From Paraspadella gotoi (taxonomy: Eukaryota; Chaetognatha), in contig CM119269.1 in assembly GCA_051294375.1 (NCBI GenBank), forward strand, positions 23,107,497 through 23,171,496: DNA of 64,000 bases, in the 5' to 3' direction. The notes under the pieces were generated by a model. That model saw only the letters and a list, made by a program, of their open reading frames with translations, was not told where the DNA came from and made no database searches. The translations under genes were made by a program, and so were the position numbers. This document shows, in pieces, positions 60,658 to 64,000 of the stretch; position 1 is the stretch's first letter; each line of letters begins with the position of its first letter.

Positions 60658-61687
60658 CCCCCGACCAAACACCTGGCACGCATCTGTACTGCACTTGGAC
60701 GTAGTCATGGAAACCAAAGTTGCTGCATCTTTTATCCGTGGCGCTCTGTTCGACGCCCACGACGCAAACTCGGCGCCCGTCGCAAGAGGGCCGTGCCACC
60801 GAGGTCGCGAGAGGGGGTCGAGAGGACGCGCCCGGCACGGCACGGGGTCGACCCGGTGACTGCGGAGATTCGGCGGCGTCGTAGGCAGGTTTTTCGGTCG
60901 GTCTGTCCGCCTGTCGGTCGGTCAGTCTGTACGTCTGTCGGTCGGTCGGTCTTAGTTCGGTTTCGACGACGCAATCCAATTCTTCAAAGTGACAATTGTA
61001 GTGTTGATTGCCCCAACCGTAGTAAGACCGATCCACCTTTAGAAGGAGTCGGGTAGAAAGAAGAGGAAAAGAGAGATAGAGAGTGAGAGAGAGTGAGATA
61101 GAGAGAGAGTGAGAGAGTGAAAGAAGAATAAGACAGACTAGGCACTTTTATACGGATAGAAGGACAGTCAGATAAACAGGAAGGAATGTCAAACTGACAG
61201 AAGGACAGCCAAAAAGGGCAATACAGCTTTACAATTTAGTGACTTTTGATGACTGTTTTATCCTCGTATCCGCTGACGACAGTAAGACAGACAAAAGGAC
61301 AGACAGTTTCCCACTTCAATGGCATATTTCTCGCCATCCACTCTAGACAGAAAGACCGTTAGACAGAAAGAAGGCCATTGAGATAGACAGATAAACAGTT
61401 TCTAACCCATATTCTACTCCAAAGAGACAGACATTCAGACTGACAAAGAAATAGACAGACATACCTGAATGACATATTCCACGCCATCCTCTCCGCCTTT
61501 AGGAAGACGGCAATCCAAGAGAAGTTTGCCAGTTTGATAGAAGATGGTACACTCGGCCGCGGGTGGCATGACAACGTCGGGCGGTGGTGGCGTAGGTGGG
61601 CCAGTTGTGGGCGGAGATGTGGGCAAAGTTGTGGGCGTGGAGGGAGGATGGGTTGGGGGTGAAGTGGCTGAGATGGGGAGAGAGAAA

Positions 61688-61770
<83 letters not shown>

Positions 61771-61904
61771 ATAGTTAAATAAATAAAGAAATAAATAGTT
61801 AAAAAGTTAAATAGTTAAATAAATAAATAAATAAATACATAAATAAAGAATCTAGCGCAGTACATAGATATTAGATAGATACATATAATTTTTTTCTAGC
61901 ATTG

Positions 61905-61992
<88 letters not shown>

Positions 61993-62246
61993 CCGACCGA
62001 CCGACCGACCCCTTACCTTTCTCCGCTTTGACCAGCACTAACGATTCTTCATCCGCGGTGCTGAACAACGATCCATTTGCAGACCCGCGAATTCCGCTCC
62101 GCAACGACTCTGCAACGCCGGTCACGTCCAGACCGGCGTCGACGTCGCCGCTCGGTGGCGCCGTACACCCGGTCGGGCAGGACGGCCGGCGCCGCGGACT
62201 CGGCACCGCAAAATGGACGGTGAAGTCAACGACGACACTTCCGGCG
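60658..62246 (-). CDS. SEA-like / Pro-Thr linker / SUEL lectin membrane glycoprotein (partial)
   Basis: Three exons join in frame: 62246-62017, 61667-61465 and 61036 to the gap at 60658. The first encodes AGSVVVDFTVHFAVPS, reminiscent of the central strands of SEA domains, then DVTGVAESLRSGI and ADEESLVLVKAEK. The second is a Pro/Thr-rich linker followed by ECTIFYQTGKLLLDC. The third continues VDRSYYGWGNQHYNCHFEEL, then after an unusual Thr-Asp-Arg-Gln-rich insert CDGRRVCVVGVEQSATDKRC and FHDYVQVQYRCVPG. That Cys spacing and ending are those of SUEL/rhamnose-binding lectin domains (latrophilin, EVA-1). Start and end of the gene are missing. It likely continues 3' into the transmembrane and tail exons at 50076-52177, which would make it a type I surface receptor or adhesion protein. 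Confidence 0.75.
61685..61855. repeat. (AAAT)n array
   Basis: AAAT units for about 90 bases, with degenerate continuation. It lies directly upstream (gene sense) of the Pro-rich exon acceptor. Confidence 0.93.
61905..62011. repeat. Compound (GATA)n-(GACC)n microsatellite beside a donor
   Basis: GATA repeats (61905-61990) change to GACC repeats (61991-62011) a few bases from the donor of the SEA-like exon at 62016. Confidence 0.95.
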
Positions 62247-62269
62247 CTGTGGAAGGGGGAGAGAGAGAG

Positions 62270-64000
62270 ATGAATAATCAATGAATAATCAATGAGTAAT
62301 TATCAATGATAAAACAACTGAATGAATTTCCGATGAGAAATGAATCCGATGATGAATAAGTTCTTCAAAAGTTTCTTCCCGATCTGGGTGGTTCCAAGGG
62401 ACATGATATCTGGTGTTCCAGGGACATGATATTCTGAAATAAAAATATTTAGTAAAATATCATTAATGAAAATTAATTTAAATTTAAATTTAAATTCAAG
62501 GGAATGATATCTCTGAAATAAAAATAATTAGAAAATATCAATAATGAAAATGAATATTAATAAATTAATGATAAGACTAATTAGTCCCAGAGATGTGATA
62601 TCTGAGCTGGAAGAATAATATACAACTTTTAACCATAAAAATTATTACAATAACTCGCCTAAAAGATTTACATAGATAAATTCAAAAAAATAGCAAAATT
62701 GAAAATGAAATTTTACATATTATTAGTTTCTACAATTTTGCTCATTCTTGATTTAATATAAATTTTGATCAGAAACAAATCAATAATACTTAATTTTTCC
62801 TAGAACGACTCAAAACCTTATAAAAATTTGAATGATAATTTAACAATCACCAATAGCTCCCAACAAACAACACAACACAACATCAACAAACTCGCCTTGC
62901 AATGGCTCCCCGAGGAAGACGTTTCTGCATTTCCTGCATTTTTTTGAAAGGAAAAGCGCCGCCCAGATGATCGCGCCCCTTGAGCCCCGATGCGGCGTCG
63001 TGAGGGGCGCCGGAATGGCGGCGCCTCCTTGCCGGCATCGCCGCGTCCCCACAACCAAGGATCGTAGATTTGACGCGCGCGCCAAGGGCGTCAACTGTTG
63101 TCGAAGACCGAGCGCCGACCGGAACCCCGGGGCTCCGAGGAAGAGGAAGAGTTTTGTCGATGCCAAAGCGGGTCCGAGATCCCGTTCCAATTGCGTAATT
63201 CCTAACGAAGGCTCCGAAGAGCCCGCAGGCTGAAGCCCGCGCCCAAAGAGCCTCCCTGCGTGCCTCCCGGGCCGCCGCCGCGAAGGCCCCAACCCGCCTC
63301 TGCCAACGCTACCGCCGCCTCCGCCGACTGCGCCGTCGTAACTGGCCCGCTCTCTCGAAGAAGATTGATGATGCGAGCAGAATGATGCGTCCGCCTGAGT
63401 CGCTGCTTTCGATGCTTTCGTCGACTTCGCGATTGTCTGGGGGCTTGGTTCAAGCGCTCGATGATGAGCCGCCACGACAGACCGCCCGACGAGTTAGTTC
63501 GTTCTTGGCAAGAACACCAGCGCCGCCGCCGCCGCCGCCGCCCGCCGCCGCGAGGCCCAGTGCGGAGAGTAGAAGGGTTTGCCGGGCGAATGCGAAAGCA
63601 GCGAGAGGCGGCGGGTAGCGGCCGCCGCCCAATCCGCCGAGTCGCGCCTCCCGAGCCGAAGAAAGTCGATGTGCTGCAAGGGATGCTGCAGAAGGATGAT
63701 GATGATGTTTGCTGTGGTTGCTGCAAAGGGTCCGTCGCGAGGTGGGGGTCATCGTAGAGTAACTCAAAGTTTTGGTAAGGACCGCGGGCGCGGCGTCCAG
63801 GCGTAGGTGAGTTTGCTGCTGTTGGTGAGAAAGGTCAGCGCCTTTGGCCGATCGGCGTGGTTCACCATACGACGGGCAGACCGACGGACGGACCGACAGA
63901 CGGACCGACGCCTCCGCTCCGTACGCTGACAGAGAGACGTTGTCCGCGCGCCTTTGCTCCACTGAGAAGTCCGGCTAAGGAAGGAGCCGGCTGGAGCGGC
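62270..64000 (-). pseudogene. Error-rich duplicate of the Gly/His-rich tail exon
   Basis: Repeats about 49430-51262 with many small deletions, mostly in homopolymers and short repeats. The tail frame is broken many times (for example the RRKHRSS and SYDPWLWG regions lie in different frames), whereas the first copy is open for 394 codons. In gene order it lies 5' of the SEA-like exon, which is impossible for the 3' tail of the same gene, so it is a misplaced duplicate. Confidence 0.8.

Overview
The window is nuclear DNA from an animal. Real genes are split into short GC-rich exons with clean GT-AG boundaries in AT-rich introns. The protein repertoire is metazoan (syndecan, LITAF-domain protein, ShKT exon, SUEL lectin with an SEA-like exon). 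About half of the sequence is (CT)n/(GA)n microsatellites, minisatellites and short dispersed elements. Degenerate CCCTAA/TTAGGG-type cores inside one repeat family argue mildly against an arthropod. I favour a marine invertebrate, perhaps a lophotrochozoan, but the sequence does not settle this.

Layout. 0-8 kb: an ShKT exon, then the 3' half of a syndecan gene (+), whose last intron is a G-rich minisatellite and whose last exon is followed by an error-ridden second copy. 10-19 kb: a hammerhead-like motif, an orphan terminal exon, and two tandem minus-strand genes for small secreted netrin-module (NTR/TIMP)-like proteins of 184 and 183 residues with the same three-exon, phase-1 structure. 19-21 kb: nested repeats. 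21.9-27.7 kb: a complete ten-exon plus-strand gene for a HoxX/HypX-type protein (formyltransferase-like domain plus enoyl-CoA-hydratase-like domain, 637 residues), the most surprising gene here. 30.9-37.0 kb: two tandem minus-strand genes of an uncharacterised type II membrane, glycosyltransferase-like family (336 and 328 residues). 38-44 kb: AT-rich intergenic DNA. 44.7-48.2 kb: a five-exon LITAF-domain gene (-) with a one-base frameshift in its last exon. 48.9-64 kb: minus-strand exons of what is probably one membrane glycoprotein (SEA-like, Pro/Thr linker, SUEL lectin, transmembrane segment, Gly/His-rich tail), scrambled by duplicated segments, and a striking array of ten inverted CCAAT boxes at 55.9-56.3 kb.

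The genes look like independent neighbours, not a pathway. Most encode cell-surface, secreted or endomembrane proteins; HoxX is the exception. Exon calls rest on reading-frame continuity across splice sites, which held at every junction of the HoxX, NTR-like, glycosyltransferase-like and syndecan models.

Assembly quality limits interpretation. There are two 25-N gaps and three 10-N gaps. Each 10-N gap is flanked by the same short sequence on both sides. Three 1.1-1.7 kb segments occur twice, one copy of each pair being full of small indels, which looks like unpolished long-read gap filling or unmerged haplotypes and not biology.
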